From assembly GCA_015179125.1 (NCBI GenBank), contig WHVA01000080.1, positions 124,001 to 188,000 on the forward strand: a DNA stretch of 64,000 bases, written 5' to 3'. This document shows, one piece after another, positions 19,336 through 31,095 of the stretch. Source of the DNA: Gautieria morchelliformis (lineage: Eukaryota; Basidiomycota; Agaricomycetes; Gomphales; Gomphaceae). How positions within the stretch are numbered: position 1 is the stretch's first letter; every line of letters starts with the position of its first letter. Below the pieces are notes generated by a model. It was given only the letters and a program-made list of their open reading frames with translations. It ran no database searches and was not told the DNA's origin. Position numbers and translations under genes: made by a program.

Positions 19336-21961
19336 TGCATCGGTAGGGAATGCATTGTGGGTCGAGTTCGACGTGGGAGCAAGTGGGGGATCATCGACCG
19401 AAGTGGCAGTTTTTCTTGTACAGTTGATGCAGTAGACGATCAGGAATAGGTAAACGGCAATTTACCTTCACTTCTTGTGTATACAAATAAAATGTATTTC
19501 ACTTTGTGTACATTGAAATTTTTGTACCTTGATACAAGTCCTAATCCAAGCCTAGGATCAGTACCTCAGCTTTTGATTATGTTGAAAATTTAAGGGGCGT
19601 CTGGCAAGTGCAAAAAGGAGCGTCTCAGCGGCGTTGGCTTGAAAAGTACTGGTATACAGCGCCTATTGTTTCTACAGTGCCAGATACTTACATGTACGAC
19701 TGATCCCCTATATATTACATGCAAATGATATCCAAATCGCTGTGTCCGCTATGTCAATTCACTGCGAAGCAGGGTTTCGAAAACAGCGTAGGCTACCTGA
19801 CACCCCTCTGTGTATATAGTGTCTGTACCGCTATCGTGCGCTATGAACCCTCACCCGATAGCTCTCCAGCGCGTGTGGGGGAGAGTACCTAGCGCTATGG
19901 GGCGCTATGGGGGGATATGAATAGGTACGGCCCGTACCTGTTGGGGAGGCTATGAGGCGGTTCATATACAGGGGTAGCCGTTCGCTCTATGTGCACGATT
20001 TTGCCTATGAAATCCTATCTATACATTGCTTTTTTTTCCTCATGTACGACCTGATTTCTGTCTGAGTCCACGTAAATGGGAATATTATGGGATACCGCAT
20101 CCCACAGGAATTACCTCCCGTCCCTCCAGGCCCGCATGAAGCAGACATGGGGCGCACGCATGGTCACTGTGGTGCCAAGCACGACGGGCGTCATGCTACA
20201 GATGCCGCCCTTGAACATGGAGAGGTTATGCCCTGTCTAGTGTTTTCCCGGCCCGGCTTGGGCTCAAAAGCCCCGGTCACGGCTCGGCTTCACAAAACCC
20301 AGGCCGGGCTTTTTTTTTTTCGGCTCAGGCCCGGCTCCGTTTCGGCTCGGCTTTGGCCCCGGCTCGCTGGAGCATGGGCCGCAGGGTGAAAAACACTTTT
20401 CGTCCCTCATTTGAATATTAAGCGCCTTATCTAAGTTTCCCACGCATGGTGCCTTCCATCTTGCGGGTCAGGGTCGTGGTCATAAGCGCAACTGATGTAT
20501 CTGTATCCTTCCCGGTTCAAGAGGTGAACAATGGCGGTAATGTAACTTTCGATGATCGTGATATCGGGGTCCTTGAGTTTGGCTGATGTGACAACTTTGG
20601 TCGATTTTGGAACGCAGTATCTGTCAAGCGACCCAAAACTGGCCGACCACGAAGCCTGATGGACACAACCTTTAGACATTGTGACAGTGAGTGGAATGTC
20701 AACGAACGTCAACAGTTATTATTCAATGGAAAGACATAATATCTCACTGAACTGCATTTTTGTCTCCGCAAGTGAATAAATCGCTCAATTCTCCACGTCC
20801 ACTTCCCAGAAACCCTCGGGATACTTGTAACTTCCAGCGTACATGCATGCATAGTATGGGATGGATATTTACACGTGATGTGGGCGATGTGATGTAGGTG
20901 CATGATGGAGGCGATATGATGCATCATGTATGCGAGAGAAGGCGGCAGACGTACAATGAATTAACGAACCATAATCCCAGCTCTGGCTAAGCACGCAGAC
21001 TCGATTGATCGCCGGCGTCCCTACCGTTCCTGCTGTTCTTCGATCTCCGAGTCTGGCATACAAGAGCAATGCTTCTTGTAACTCAGTTGGCGGTGCGGCG
21101 GTCACGCAGCTGATACGCATCATGATCCACGGTCCAAATACGCTTACACGGTAACACTACATGATATCCTCTCACTTCAGTCTCGAGAATATCAGATGGA
21201 TCGATGGATCAGAGTATGGTCCAAGTGCTACCGCCGGCAGCAGTTTCCATGCGCACGCCCCTAAAGTGTGGTGACTTCAAAAGGTGGAGTCGATACTTGC
21301 TGCTGCGCTCTAGGCGCCCTTGGGGATGGGGCAGAAACTTGTGCAGAATGAAGCATGAGGAGGTTGGTTGAGAAACTCCAATAATCTGCAGACGATAAGT
21401 ATAGTGAACGCGAGAGTCAGGTTACATCGTTTCTTCGGCAAAGGCCGACAACAAGTTCACAATGTATCACGTGAAGGGCCCTCCTTTGTCTAGCTTTCCT
21501 TTGTCTTTCCACGCTGTATAAAGTCTCGTCGAATCGCCGCCAATGCTGGGAATCTACGCTATGAGAACCTGTGCACTAGTGGAACCATTCTGCTTACATC
21601 CTGAAGCAGGACGTTGCACTAGTCCACAAATGAAGGATCCTCCACGCGGCCACCTCACACTCGTTCCTGAATTCGTCCCTGTCATACTGCAGCCGGCGCA
21701 AGATGGTCGAGCCAGCGTCAACATCTCTTGGGGGTACTCGGACAATCCTCAGGTGCAGCCTTTCTGCGCCTGTTCATGTGTCTGACGAGCGAGGCCTCCC
21801 TGATGAAGAAACCGTCCGACCACGATCTGTTCCCGAATCGCAGAAAAATGATTCTTGCGAGGATCGGTCGAAGCCGGACGATTTTCTTGGGCAGCGTTCC
21901 ATGCATATGCTCACTTGCTCCCCGCTTTCCTGCCCTCCGTGTTGATGATAGCCGCCTGCGA
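19336..21961. other. non-coding region with short palindromes and low complexity
   Basis: I see no supported gene. It contains GCGCTATGGG twice in tandem (about 19890-19912), a near-perfect palindrome AGGTACGGCCCGTACCT (about 19923), and a GGCTCGG-rich stretch with a T11 run (20241-20370). The minus frames at 20431-21123 encode no domain I know and lack a coherent splice model. Confidence 0.5.
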
Positions 21962-22009
21962 CATTGCTAGCTTTCTTTTCTGTACCTACAGAAAAACGAG
22001 CTAGCAATG
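21962..22009. repeat. hairpin 1 of a cluster (48 bp)
   Basis: Outer arms CATTGCTAGCT and AGCTAGCAATG pair perfectly. Inner arms (TTTTCTGTA with TACAGAAAA) pair too, leaving two short mismatched bulges. Confidence 0.8.
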
Positions 22010-22053
22010 CATGCTGTGGGACCTGTTTGGTGTTTGAAACACCAAACAGGGCC
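22009..22053. repeat. hairpin 2 (45 bp, one mismatch)
   Basis: GCATGCTGTGGG at 22009-22020 pairs with CCCACAGCATGC at 22042-22053. The inner CCTGTTTGGTGTTT pairs with its complement, so nearly the whole 45 bp is self-complementary. It abuts hairpin 1. Confidence 0.85.
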
Positions 22054-22071
22054 CACAGCATGCCACGGATG

Positions 22072-22112
22072 AAATCCTTCGATGATGGGCCCCAGGCATC
22101 ATCGAAGGATTT
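22072..22112. repeat. hairpin 3 (16-bp perfect arms)
   Basis: AAATCCTTCGATGATG (22072-22087) is the exact reverse complement of CATCATCGAAGGATTT (22097-22112), with a 9-nt loop. Confidence 0.85.
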
Positions 22113-22222
22113 GACCCGTTCACACCGCCATTCCCCGTCCCCGACCGCTCTGTGCCACGACGCGACAACTATCGCCGGAAGATTTGACACGTTCACTCCC
22201 CACCGCAGCAAAGCCCATCGAG

Positions 22223-22277
22223 TCCTGAATTGCAAGACGTACGCAGGGACTCCCTGCGTACGTCCAGCATTTCAGGA
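22223..22277. repeat. hairpin 4 (27-bp arms, about 4 mismatches)
   Basis: The arms start TCCTGAATTGCAAGACG and end with a perfect GACGTACGCAGGGA core facing TCCCTGCGTACGTC. There is almost no loop. Confidence 0.85.
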
Positions 22278-22522
22278 TAGATAGTACATATTGAATGCCT
22301 GTCACCTTTTGTCCAGTGATCCCTCGCCACCTCGGACATAATCGAGAGGCGCGATGCATCCGCTAACCATGGACTCCAAAATCGACCAGACATGGAGTCG
22401 TTCTGGCGTGCATAGTTAGCGTATGCCTCGCATCTCCCCAGCCCAGGGAACCGCAAAAGTATGTGTTTTTTTATGTATGTACGTGTAGAGTGCGTGCGCA
22501 CGCCAACGCGATACGGCTGCCG

Positions 22523-22593
22523 TGCCTGATTCGAACAAGCCCTGTGCTGTTGGACGGGCAATCCAACAGCATGGTGCTTGTTCGAATCGGGCA
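22523..22593. repeat. hairpin 5 (about 32-bp arms)
   Basis: The left arm begins TGCCTGATTCGAACAAGC and the right arm ends GCTTGTTCGAATCGGGCA. They pair with a handful of mismatches, and the inner TGCTGTTGGA/TCCAACAGCA is perfect. The loop is CGGGCAA. Confidence 0.85.
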
Positions 22594-22929
22594 TGGCAGA
22601 TCAGATCAGATGAGTCTCGACACGAGATCTTTACTCGCCCTGTCGCCTTCACGGGCAATCCTATGCGAAATTATCTGGCGAGCGGACGAGTCGGCACAAT
22701 GGCTGCTTTCCGCGATTCCATTCCAAGGCTCTGTGGAAAGGCCCCACCTTTGCGTGTGCGATCGACCGTGTAGCGTTCTCTCTGTGCTCGGCGCTCAGCG
22801 AGATGCACATCGCTCTTCCGCTGGCGCTGACGCTGACATCCCTCGTTCGGTTCAGTGGCACACCGTGTTGATGATACATAGCCACCTTCATACAACTCTA
22901 GCTCGTCTGTGAACGTTGACGTCGTGCCC

Positions 22930-23338
22930 ACAGACACAGACACAGACACAGACACAGACGAGGGGTCAGGGTGCATATCAGTATCAGGTATTAGGTATAT
23001 CAGTATTAGCGGGGGACTTGCGTATACCCGTGGTGTGGCCGGCTTCACATCACATTCCTCGGGCCATTGTATGGTACCACGCATGGCGCCGTGTATGGCT
23101 CGCGGTGTGCCGGATACGGCGTCGTCTACCGAGACCGAGGGGTTAGGGTGCACACTGGTTAGTAGCAGGTATTAGGTGTTAGGTATTAGCGGGGGACCTA
23201 CGTATACCTGTGGTGCGTCGGCATCACATTCCTGAAGCCGACCACACCCGAGGAAGCCGCGGCCCGTTGGGTGGGGCCGTGCATGGTGCTGTGTATGGCT
23301 CGTGGTGTGCCAGATACACAGATACAGGATCGTCTACC
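22930..23338 (+). repeat. ACAGAC microsatellite plus a two-copy tandem duplication of about 180-210 bp
   Basis: (ACAGAC)n at 22930-22959 leads into unit 1 (about 22953-23130). Unit 2 (23131-23338) repeats the same order of blocks: GAGGGGT.AGGGTGCA, CAGGTATTAGGT, TATTAGCGGGGGAC, CGTATACC.GTGGTG, then TGTGTATGGCTCG.GGTGTGCC and CGTCTACC. The copies have diverged by substitutions and small insertions. Confidence 0.7.
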
Positions 23339-24582
23339 AATACTATATACAGTATACGTATATTTATACTGTGTCGATATGAGCGAGTTAATATCGGGGT
23401 GGTGGAAGAATTGTCGACGCGGTGAAGCAGAGATAGCAAGCTGCGCGTACGTGCGTGGGACACTGACGCTGAGACGTGGAAAGAACAAGGAGACTACAGT
23501 GACGCATGCTCACGAAAGTATGTGTCGTGCCGTCCCTCGTCCTACGTCCTACGCCAGTGTGAGAGCGCGGCATGGCATACCCATATGGGCCATATATATA
23601 TCCAGGCCAAATACACAGCTTTTAAGAGGGAGGAGAAAGAAATGGCAAATAGGGAGATTTTACGAGCTCGAGGTTAGTTGTAGATCAGTCGAACAACAGA
23701 CAACAGAAGATATGAGACGGTGTAAAGCATAAGCATCCAAGCATCCAAGCAGCGGTAGAGCTTAGAGATACGTCAGTGTTCGGGATGAGGCGGCATAGCT
23801 GAGGTTTAACAGGATGTCATGTACTGGCAGGACTCGGAGAGGCCGGGCCGTGGTGCATGGTGTCCTCAGTCGTGGTGGCGGGGTTATCAGGACAGGACAG
23901 GGCGGGGCGGGAGCTAGTCTGCGTCGCCAGGTCCAGAGCCATAGCATCGACTGGCACGCAACAGCACGAAAGAGCGACCCACATGCATAGAGCAGAGAAA
24001 GAGCAGAGAAGGAGCAGAGAAGGAGCACTGCATCCGAGTCGGTCGCGCACAACAATTAGATAAGTCCCATTGTGACCGAGTCGCTGAGGACGCTTAGCAG
24101 TAACTGCGGGCACTTATTGTAAGCACGCCATGCACCGAATGCCGATAACAAATAAGTTACGGTAACCGGGGAGCCGAATTTTTGATGCTTCCTGACGCTT
24201 CCTTTCAATTAGCTGGGTAAGCACCGAAATGCGCCGCTTTTAGGATCCTCTTAGAAGAGCACTGAATACTCTGCCCTCCAGGTACTTTGAATTTGGGTAC
24301 AAGTCGGATTAAGTATCGGAATAGCGGAGTTTGTAATGTTTTGTTCTCCGCCATCGAGTCTCGACGACCTACTTTCTGCTCATGCTGGCATGCGACTTCC
24401 TCCACTGCTACTGTTACGTTCCAGGATGATCTGTTTTGGCTAGTGTCCTGTCCTGACGAGGCACAAACCCTCACGGCTTCCGGGCTTCCGACGTCGACAT
24501 CCGACAATGGACGTAGAGATAGATAGCCTGAGAACGAGGCTGTTGTGCTGTTTGTGGTCTGCTCTCTTCGGTTTGCATCCAC

Positions 24583-24602
24583 GGCCCGACATATGTCGGG
24601 CC
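24583..24602. repeat. perfect 20-bp palindrome
   Basis: GGCCCGACATATGTCGGGCC reads the same on both strands. It stands alone, about 1 kb upstream of the glycosyltransferase ATG. Confidence 0.8.
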
Positions 24603-25590
24603 TTGCGTATCGTGCGGTTCGTATGGGATATTTTAGTGCCGTATGCATGCTGTCTTCGCGCCTGCTCGAGCGCGATAAGCACGACCGCGCGAGGTGGGGT
24701 GCGGTGCGGATTCCGACTAGCTGCGTTGCCAACTGATTGCTGCTGCTCTTAGCTGGGCATCTCAGATGCGTGTCTTGCTGCCGTCACGCACGGCGGTACG
24801 GTGCGTACTGTACAGCGGCATGGCAATATACTTGACATGTCCGGAATCCAAAGTCTTGGTCGTTTATTACGGGAATTTATGGGCAGGACATATATATCAC
24901 GTGCATGCGCGGAACCAGCCCCGGCGCACGAGCCGAAGCCAATACGTCCGTGATGGAGATGGAGGGGGTCTAGACGAAATGTGTCACTGGGTTGAAGCGG
25001 ATGCGGGTGCGAGAACATACTAGGACAGGCACGTGCTCCGCCGGCGGAAGGATCCAGGTGACCGCAATAAGTTGCGCTGCGTGATGCGAGCTCCCGACCG
25101 CATGGTCTAGACGCAGGCAGGCTGTACGACGTTTATCATATCTAAGCTGCGTCAGACAGGAAGGAACAGATGGAGGGTGTATGATGGTGCCGCTCCGCTA
25201 TGGAGAGTATTAACTTAGGGAATGTAATTAGCAGGCCATTCAGTAGCTTTGGCAGGTGACGGAGGGAGACTAGTCGCTGCCGTGTTGGTGTGTGTCGGGA
25301 TCACGTATCTGTCTAGAGCCATACGTACTACGCGTCCGAGGCTGACGTGGGCCTGCGCTGTTCGTCTTCTATGATTCGAGATCGTCGAGGCACAAACAGG
25401 GCATGTTCCCGAGATACGCGAGTAAGAATAGCGCGAGTATCCTCCCTGATCGGATATCGCGGAAGCAGAGGCACCGTTTGGCGATGATCCCAAGGTCTGG
25501 AACAGACAGCCCAGGACCCGTCTGGGTTATGTGCTGCATCAGCACATACATAAGGATCGCCGGGCCAGGCTGAAGTACCGCGTGTTGAGC

Positions 25591-28500
25591 ATGGCCACAG
25601 ACTACGATGCGTACGATGCGATCCTGCACCACATCTTCCGCGAGGTGCGCCGCGCGCGCTGTTGACCCCGGGCTCATACTGACGCGCATCTAGACACAAG
25701 GCGACGCCTGGTTCAAGCCGCTGTCCGAGAACCTCGCTGCGGGCGTGTGTCTGCGCGTCGCGGACTCCGTCGGCGCGAGCGTGGATGCGAGCGGCACACC
25801 GCCCGGCACCGGCACGGGCGGACACACGACCCCGTCCTCGTCGACGCCCGTCCTCGACACCACCGCAGACCCCGCCCGTCCCAGCGCCGTCCCGAACCCC
25901 AGCCGCGCGAGCATCGCGCTGGTCCCCGGGCGCGCGTCCCTCCTCCCCGTCGCCAGATACCGCGTGTTTCCGTACGAGAACCCGACGCTCGCGCCGTTTG
26001 AGGCGGCGGTGCGGGCGCTGAACCCGGTGGTCGCGGTCAAGCTGAGGAGCGCGGCCGTGCATGCGGCGTTGGGGAGTGTGTGAGTCGCTGTCTGTCTGTT
26101 ATTCGTTTTCGTCTGCGTTTCGTTTCGCTGTCTGTTTATATGGGTCGATGTCGATATCGCGCATGGCACACGGTACACCACACGTCACGGCGCGAGATAA
26201 CAGATCGCCGGGACCGGGGATGCGCACAGCGATCTGCGTCAGGGTCAGGATAGGCGCAGCCGCGGGTGCCGCATCGGGCGTGGATCCTGCAGGATGCGCG
26301 ATCCCATCGATCGGAGATCGATGACCTCTGCATGCCGCCCTCTGGCGCCCGCCTCCATCGACATCCCACCACACCTCCCTCCGTGCCCGACACCGCCCAC
26401 TGCAGCCTCTGCACCCCCACACACCTCCCGTCCCCGCACCTGCTGCATCCTCCGCACGTAAACGCCAGCGCCGCATCAGATCCATGTGTGCTGCCACCGT
26501 GCTGGAGCGACCAGGTTGCGTTGCCGTGCAGGTGTCGACGCGGGGGCGCAGCGCCGGGGCCCGTCCGATACCGATACTGTTCCATAATACGGTGTGCCAG
26601 ACCAACGTCGAGCGAGCCCCGATGTCCGTCTGGCAGACCTGTCTATGCCTGGCCTGGATGCCTGCCATGCGTCCAGGGTCACCGGCCGTCCGAGATGTCC
26701 AACGTCCAAGCAAAGGAGCTGTCGTGCGTTTCAACGACGGCCCCTTGTCGTGACGTGCGGCGTTGCGTGGCGTCCGGTGTACCGCTGGGCGGCGCGGCGG
26801 CGCGGCACCGTGTTTATCGTCTGTTAATTGCACCTGTGTTGTATATGTTGTTTAGGGATCGCACTTTCTACTTGATTCCCGTTCTTCCCTCTGCCCTGTT
26901 CACTGGCACTCTTCAGTATCACTGATCCCTTCCCGTTACACTTATGCCCACAGGTCCCCGACGTCCCCGCACATACATGTCGATGGCGAGACACGCATCC
27001 AGATCGTCGAGACGATGGCGCGCCTCCCGCGCGCGGATAAGGAGCAGTGTGCCGCGTTCGTGGTGAGTGCTTCGCATGAGGCGTTGACCCACTTTTTCGC
27101 TCTAGTCTCACACACCGCTCACTTATCGTTATATTTTCCACCTCGCGCTATCCCCCCCACTAATCCCATCCCCTCCCCCTCCCTTTCCCGCAGCGCGACG
27201 AACGCGTCCTCATCGTCTGGTCCGACGCCCTCGACGCCATCATCCCCACGTGCCACGAGTTCCAGCGCAAACTCACCGCGCTCGTCATGCGCCAGCTCGC
27301 CTCCCCCACGTCCACGCCCGGGCCGGGGCCCGACGGGCGCGCGTCGGTCGCCTTGAGCGCGGTGGAGGCGGGGTCGGAGAAGCCCCTCGCGCCTGCAGCG
27401 GGCGCTGGGACGGGCACAGGGACGACGCGCACGGCCAAGGCGCGCCCGCCGCGCAAGAAGGGGCGCACGTGCTGGGGGTTCGGACACGTGCCCGTGGACA
27501 AGAAGGATGCGAACGACGCGGCGGCCGCGGACGAGAAAAATGGGATGGGCATGGACGGGGACGTGGTCGGGGGCGCGGGGGGGAAGCGGAAGATACAGCT
27601 GTTGGCGCCGTTTTATGGCGGGTGTGCGTGTGGGCTGTCGTTCTGTGAGTGGGCGGGGGTTTTTTTTTCTTATTTATTATTTTTTTTTTTTGTTGTGTTG
27701 TGCGATTCGGGAGTGACTTGGGTGGTTATACTATTTCGTGGTTGTTGGGGGGTTTGGCGTCCTGCTATCTATCTGTGCTCCCGCCTAATCCCATACCTGA
27801 TCTCGTACTAACCGCCGCGTTCTCTTCCCTCGCCTGCTCCGCATCGATCTTGCAGTATTCATGGGCACCGGTCTTCGTGCGTACTCTGCCTCTTGTACGG
27901 CGTCTCACGAGGGTGCTGAAGTCTTTGTCACATGTCACTCATTTGCTCGTTTCCCACCTCACGCCCAAAAAACAAATGCACCATGCGCGCCCTGACCCGC
28001 TCGAATAATGAATAACCGACCTCCCCTCCCAGGCGTGCTCCTCTCCGAGTGGCGGCTCGACGGCGGGTTCGCGCGCTTCGGGCTCTGCGTGACCATGCCC
28101 TTCGTCTTCTGCATCAGTCTCTTCTTCTGCCTCCAGATCGTCGGGAACATCAGCTTTTTGTGCGTGCCGTGCCGTATCGTTCCCCTTCTCGTCACACCCT
28201 CTAACTCTAACCTGCCCCCCCCCCCCTCCCCCGCGCCCCTCTAGCATCGGCCCCGTCTCGCAATACCACGAAAACTCCAAGTACTACTCCGCACAGAAGC
28301 CTGCGCCGAACCGCGCCGTCGACGACTGCCTCCCGCATATCACGATCCAGATGCCCGTGTACAAGGAGAGTCTGGAGCAGACCATGTGAGTGGGGGGGGT
28401 TGTTTCATGTTTCTGGGGACGGTTCAGCCGTGTTAGCCGGGCGCGGTGGTTGAGCTGAGCTGATGCTGATGCTGACGCGGCGCGCGGTTGCATTATTAGC

Positions 28501-31095
28501 ACGCCCTCGGTGGAGTCGTTGAAGAAGGCGATGCAGACGTATGCGCGGCAGGGCGGGACGTCGACCATTTTCATTAATGACGACGGGATGCAGGTGTGTT
28601 GCTATTCGTTTTTTTTTTTTTTTTCTTGACTCTGCGCACCTCCCCATATGTCTATGTATTCTATGTATTCTCTCCCCGGCCCGGGCTCACACTGCATTCG
28701 TCCCAGCTCCTCCCCCCCGCGGAGCGTCTCGCGCGCCAGGCCTTCTACGCGCAACACGGCATCGGCTGGGTCGCGCGCCCCAAGCACGACCCCTTCCCCG
28801 CGAAGCCGCCCAAGGCCAACTCGAAGGCCGGCGCCCCGCCCGCGCCGACGCACTCCGGCTTCGTGCGCGCGGGCCGCTTCAAGAAGGCGAGCAACATGAA
28901 CTACGGCCTCGCGCTGAGCCTGAAGGTGGAGAAGTTTGTGCTGCAGCTCGTGGAGGAGCGCGAGCGGGAGCGCGCGCAGCGGGCGATGGCCGCCGCGGGG
29001 CCGGGGGACAGCGGGGTGGGTGGGGGCGTGGGTGCGGTGGGTGTGGGCGCGAGCTCGAACTCGGCACGCTCGGGCGCGACGGCGCTCACGACGACGACGA
29101 CGAGCAGCGCGCTGACGGCGGCGGAGGCGGAGCTCGACATCGAGGAGCGCGCGCTGCACCTCGCGGTCGAGGAGACGTTCGAGGAGACCGGCCGGCGGTG
29201 GATGCCGTGGGCGGCGAACGGGCGCGCCATCCGCGTCGGCGAGCTCATCCTCATCGTGGACTCGGACACGGTCGTCCCGGAGGACTGCCTCCGGGACGCG
29301 GCGCGCGAGCTCGCGGAGTCCCCCGAGGTGGCGATCATCCAGCATGAGTCGGGTGCGTGCGGGCGACGGCGCGGGTCGCTCTAGTAGTGGCGGCTGATTC
29401 TGTCTTCTTTTGTTTGCTTTTTGGAATCAGATGTTATGCAGGTCGCGCACCACTGGTTTGAGAACGGCATCGCGCATTTCACGAGGCGGATTAACAAGTG
29501 TATCTCTATGGGTATGTCGGTCTCCTCTGGCTGCTTCCCCTCCAGGCCTGACGGCCCCTTCCAGCCTGTGCCAACGGCGAAGTCGCCCCCTTCGTCGGAC
29601 ATAACGCGTGCGCCCTCCCTCCCCTGCACACTTCACACCCCTAACCCCCCCCCCCCTCCCCGCTTTCCTACCTAGCTTCCTCCGCTGGGAAGCCCTCCAG
29701 GACGCCTCGTTCATCGACCCCGCCGACGGGAAGCGCAAGATCTGGTCCGAGTCGAACGTGTCCGAGGACTTCGACATGGCGCTGCGCCTGCAGCTCCAGG
29801 GCTACTCGATCCGCTGGGCGTCGTACTCCAACGGCGGCTTCAAGGAGGGCGTCTCGCTGACGTGCGACGACGAGCTCAATCGGTGGGAGAAGTACGCGTA
29901 TGGGTGTAATGAGTGCGTCCTGTGTCCTGGCTCTGTCTGCAGGCGGCGTCGGCGTTGCGCGTGCTGGTGCTGAATGCTGAATGTGCGCGGGCGCAGGCTG
30001 CTGTTTAACCCCCTTGTACACTGGTGGCGCCTGGGTCCCATCAATGCCCAGCTCCGGCAGTTCGTGTGGTCCGATGCGCCCCTCGTGCGTTTCGCGTTTC
30101 ATTTCCCTCTGCATGCTCCGCGCCACTCACTGCCTTGTCTCCTTGCACGCACCCACAGCACTACAAAGTCAGCATGCTGTCGTACATGTTCTCGTACTGT
30201 AGGTCTTCCCGTCGCAGCCGTGTGGCGTTTGCGTATCCGACTGACGGCTGGCTATATTATATGTTATATGCAGATGGCATTGCGGCGGGCGCGACGCTGT
30301 CTCTGCTCAATTACCTCATTCTCGGGTTCACGATCCCCATCGATGGGTTTTACCTGCATAGTTTCGAGGTGTGGCTGGCGTGCACGGTGGTGTTCCCCGG
30401 TTCTGGGAACATCGGCTTTACGGTGCTCGAGTACCGCCTCGGGCAAAGGAATCTGGTGCGTCTCATTCGCAGCCACGCTTCTTCGGAACATCGAACGGAC
30501 ACTGACCAGCCACCTTTGCGTACAGCTTGACTCGTTCGTGGAGAACATGATGTGGATCCCGTTCTTGTCCGTTCTCTTTCCTCCAATCTGCAGTGTCATG
30601 CACCCCACTCACGTTATTTCTGAACCTCAGCTTCTTCTTCTTCGGCGGCCTCGGGATCCACCTCTCCACCGCGCTCCTCGCGCACCTCTTCTCGTACAAC
30701 ATGACGTGGCAGGCGACCAAGAAGGAGGTGGAGCGCTCCAACTTCTTCATCGAGGGCCCGCGCATCCTGCGCCGCTTCTGGCTCTCCTTTGTGCTCTCCT
30801 TCGTCGTCGTCGTCGGCATGATTATCCTCAGCACCGACCTCATACCGCCGGGGTGGCAGATCCCGGGCACGAATTGGGCCGTCATATTCCCCCTCGCGTG
30901 AGCATTCATCCTTCTAGATTCTCATTAGTGCCACGCTCATGACATATTATATAGCATTACGGCAGGCTGCCACATTCTTTTCCCGGTATGCTCTCATCCT
31001 GTTTTTTTTTTTCTCGTTCACGTCCCGGGGAGACTGAAACGTTTCTTTCTGACCAGATCGTTCTCAATCCCTGGCTCATGATCTTTTCTTATTAA
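25591..31095 (+). CDS. GT2 family glycosyltransferase, membrane protein, 19 exons, 1025 aa
   Basis: Exons: 25591-25644, 25694-26079, 26954-27062, 27194-27644, 27856-27876, 28033-28159, 28245-28385, 28500-28593, 28707-29352, 29431-29511, 29565-29607, 29676-29912, 29997-30084, 30159-30198, 30274-30455, 30526-30566, 30631-30897, 30955-30985, 31057-31095 (3078 nt, all GT-AG, no stop). After a helix (FGLCVTMPFVFCISLFF) the GT-A core shows MPVYKESLEQT, FINDDGMQ, KASNMNYGLALS, the DSD metal site in LIVDSDTVVPED, SEDFDMALRLQLQGY and ELNRWEKYAYG. Five or six C-terminal membrane segments follow. Families of this layout are processive sugar transferases at the plasma membrane; fungal relatives (type-2 GTs studied in Zymoseptoria and Fusarium) are needed for hyphal extension. 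The product is unknown. Low-complexity Gly/Ala/Thr inserts sit in exons 4 and 9. Intron 2 is unusually long. Confidence 0.88.
26080..26953 (+). other. 874-nt intron 2 of the glycosyltransferase
   Basis: Donor GTGAGT and acceptor CCACAG join VHAALGSV to SPTSPHIHVDGETRIQIV in phase. The other 17 introns are 49-211 nt. The extra sequence has no TIR, poly-A or recognisable ORF, so its origin is unclear. A missed internal exon is possible. Confidence 0.6.

Larger units (their letters stand above)
22594..25590. other. upstream region of the glycosyltransferase, no supported gene
   Basis: Apart from the repeats listed separately, I find no coherent coding region in 3 kb. Short frames on both strands are rich in Arg/Ser/Ala and lack domains. 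It includes a purine-rich direct repeat (AAAGAGCAGAGAAGGAGCAGAG, in parts, about 23998-24025). Confidence 0.5.

Noticed and set aside
20431..21123. Possible small minus-strand gene (MSKGCVHQASW..., LQEALLLYARLGDRR...)
   Set aside because: No family recognised and no set of introns joins the pieces; left as non-coding.
22671..23153. Minus frame of 160 codons across the ACAGAC repeat
   Set aside because: Contains a simple-repeat Val-Ser run from the microsatellite and no domain or start context.
24205..24732. Minus frame of 175 codons
   Set aside because: No motifs and arginine/serine-rich composition typical of random frames in GC-rich DNA.
25328..26062. Minus frame of 244 codons overlapping the glycosyltransferase start
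   Set aside because: Antisense shadow of exons 1 and 2, whose splice and protein match are convincing.
28541..29384. Long alternative frames on both strands over the glycosyltransferase
   Set aside because: They overlap exon 9, are Ala/Arg/Gly-rich GC shadows, and only the +3 phase carries GT2 motifs and splices.
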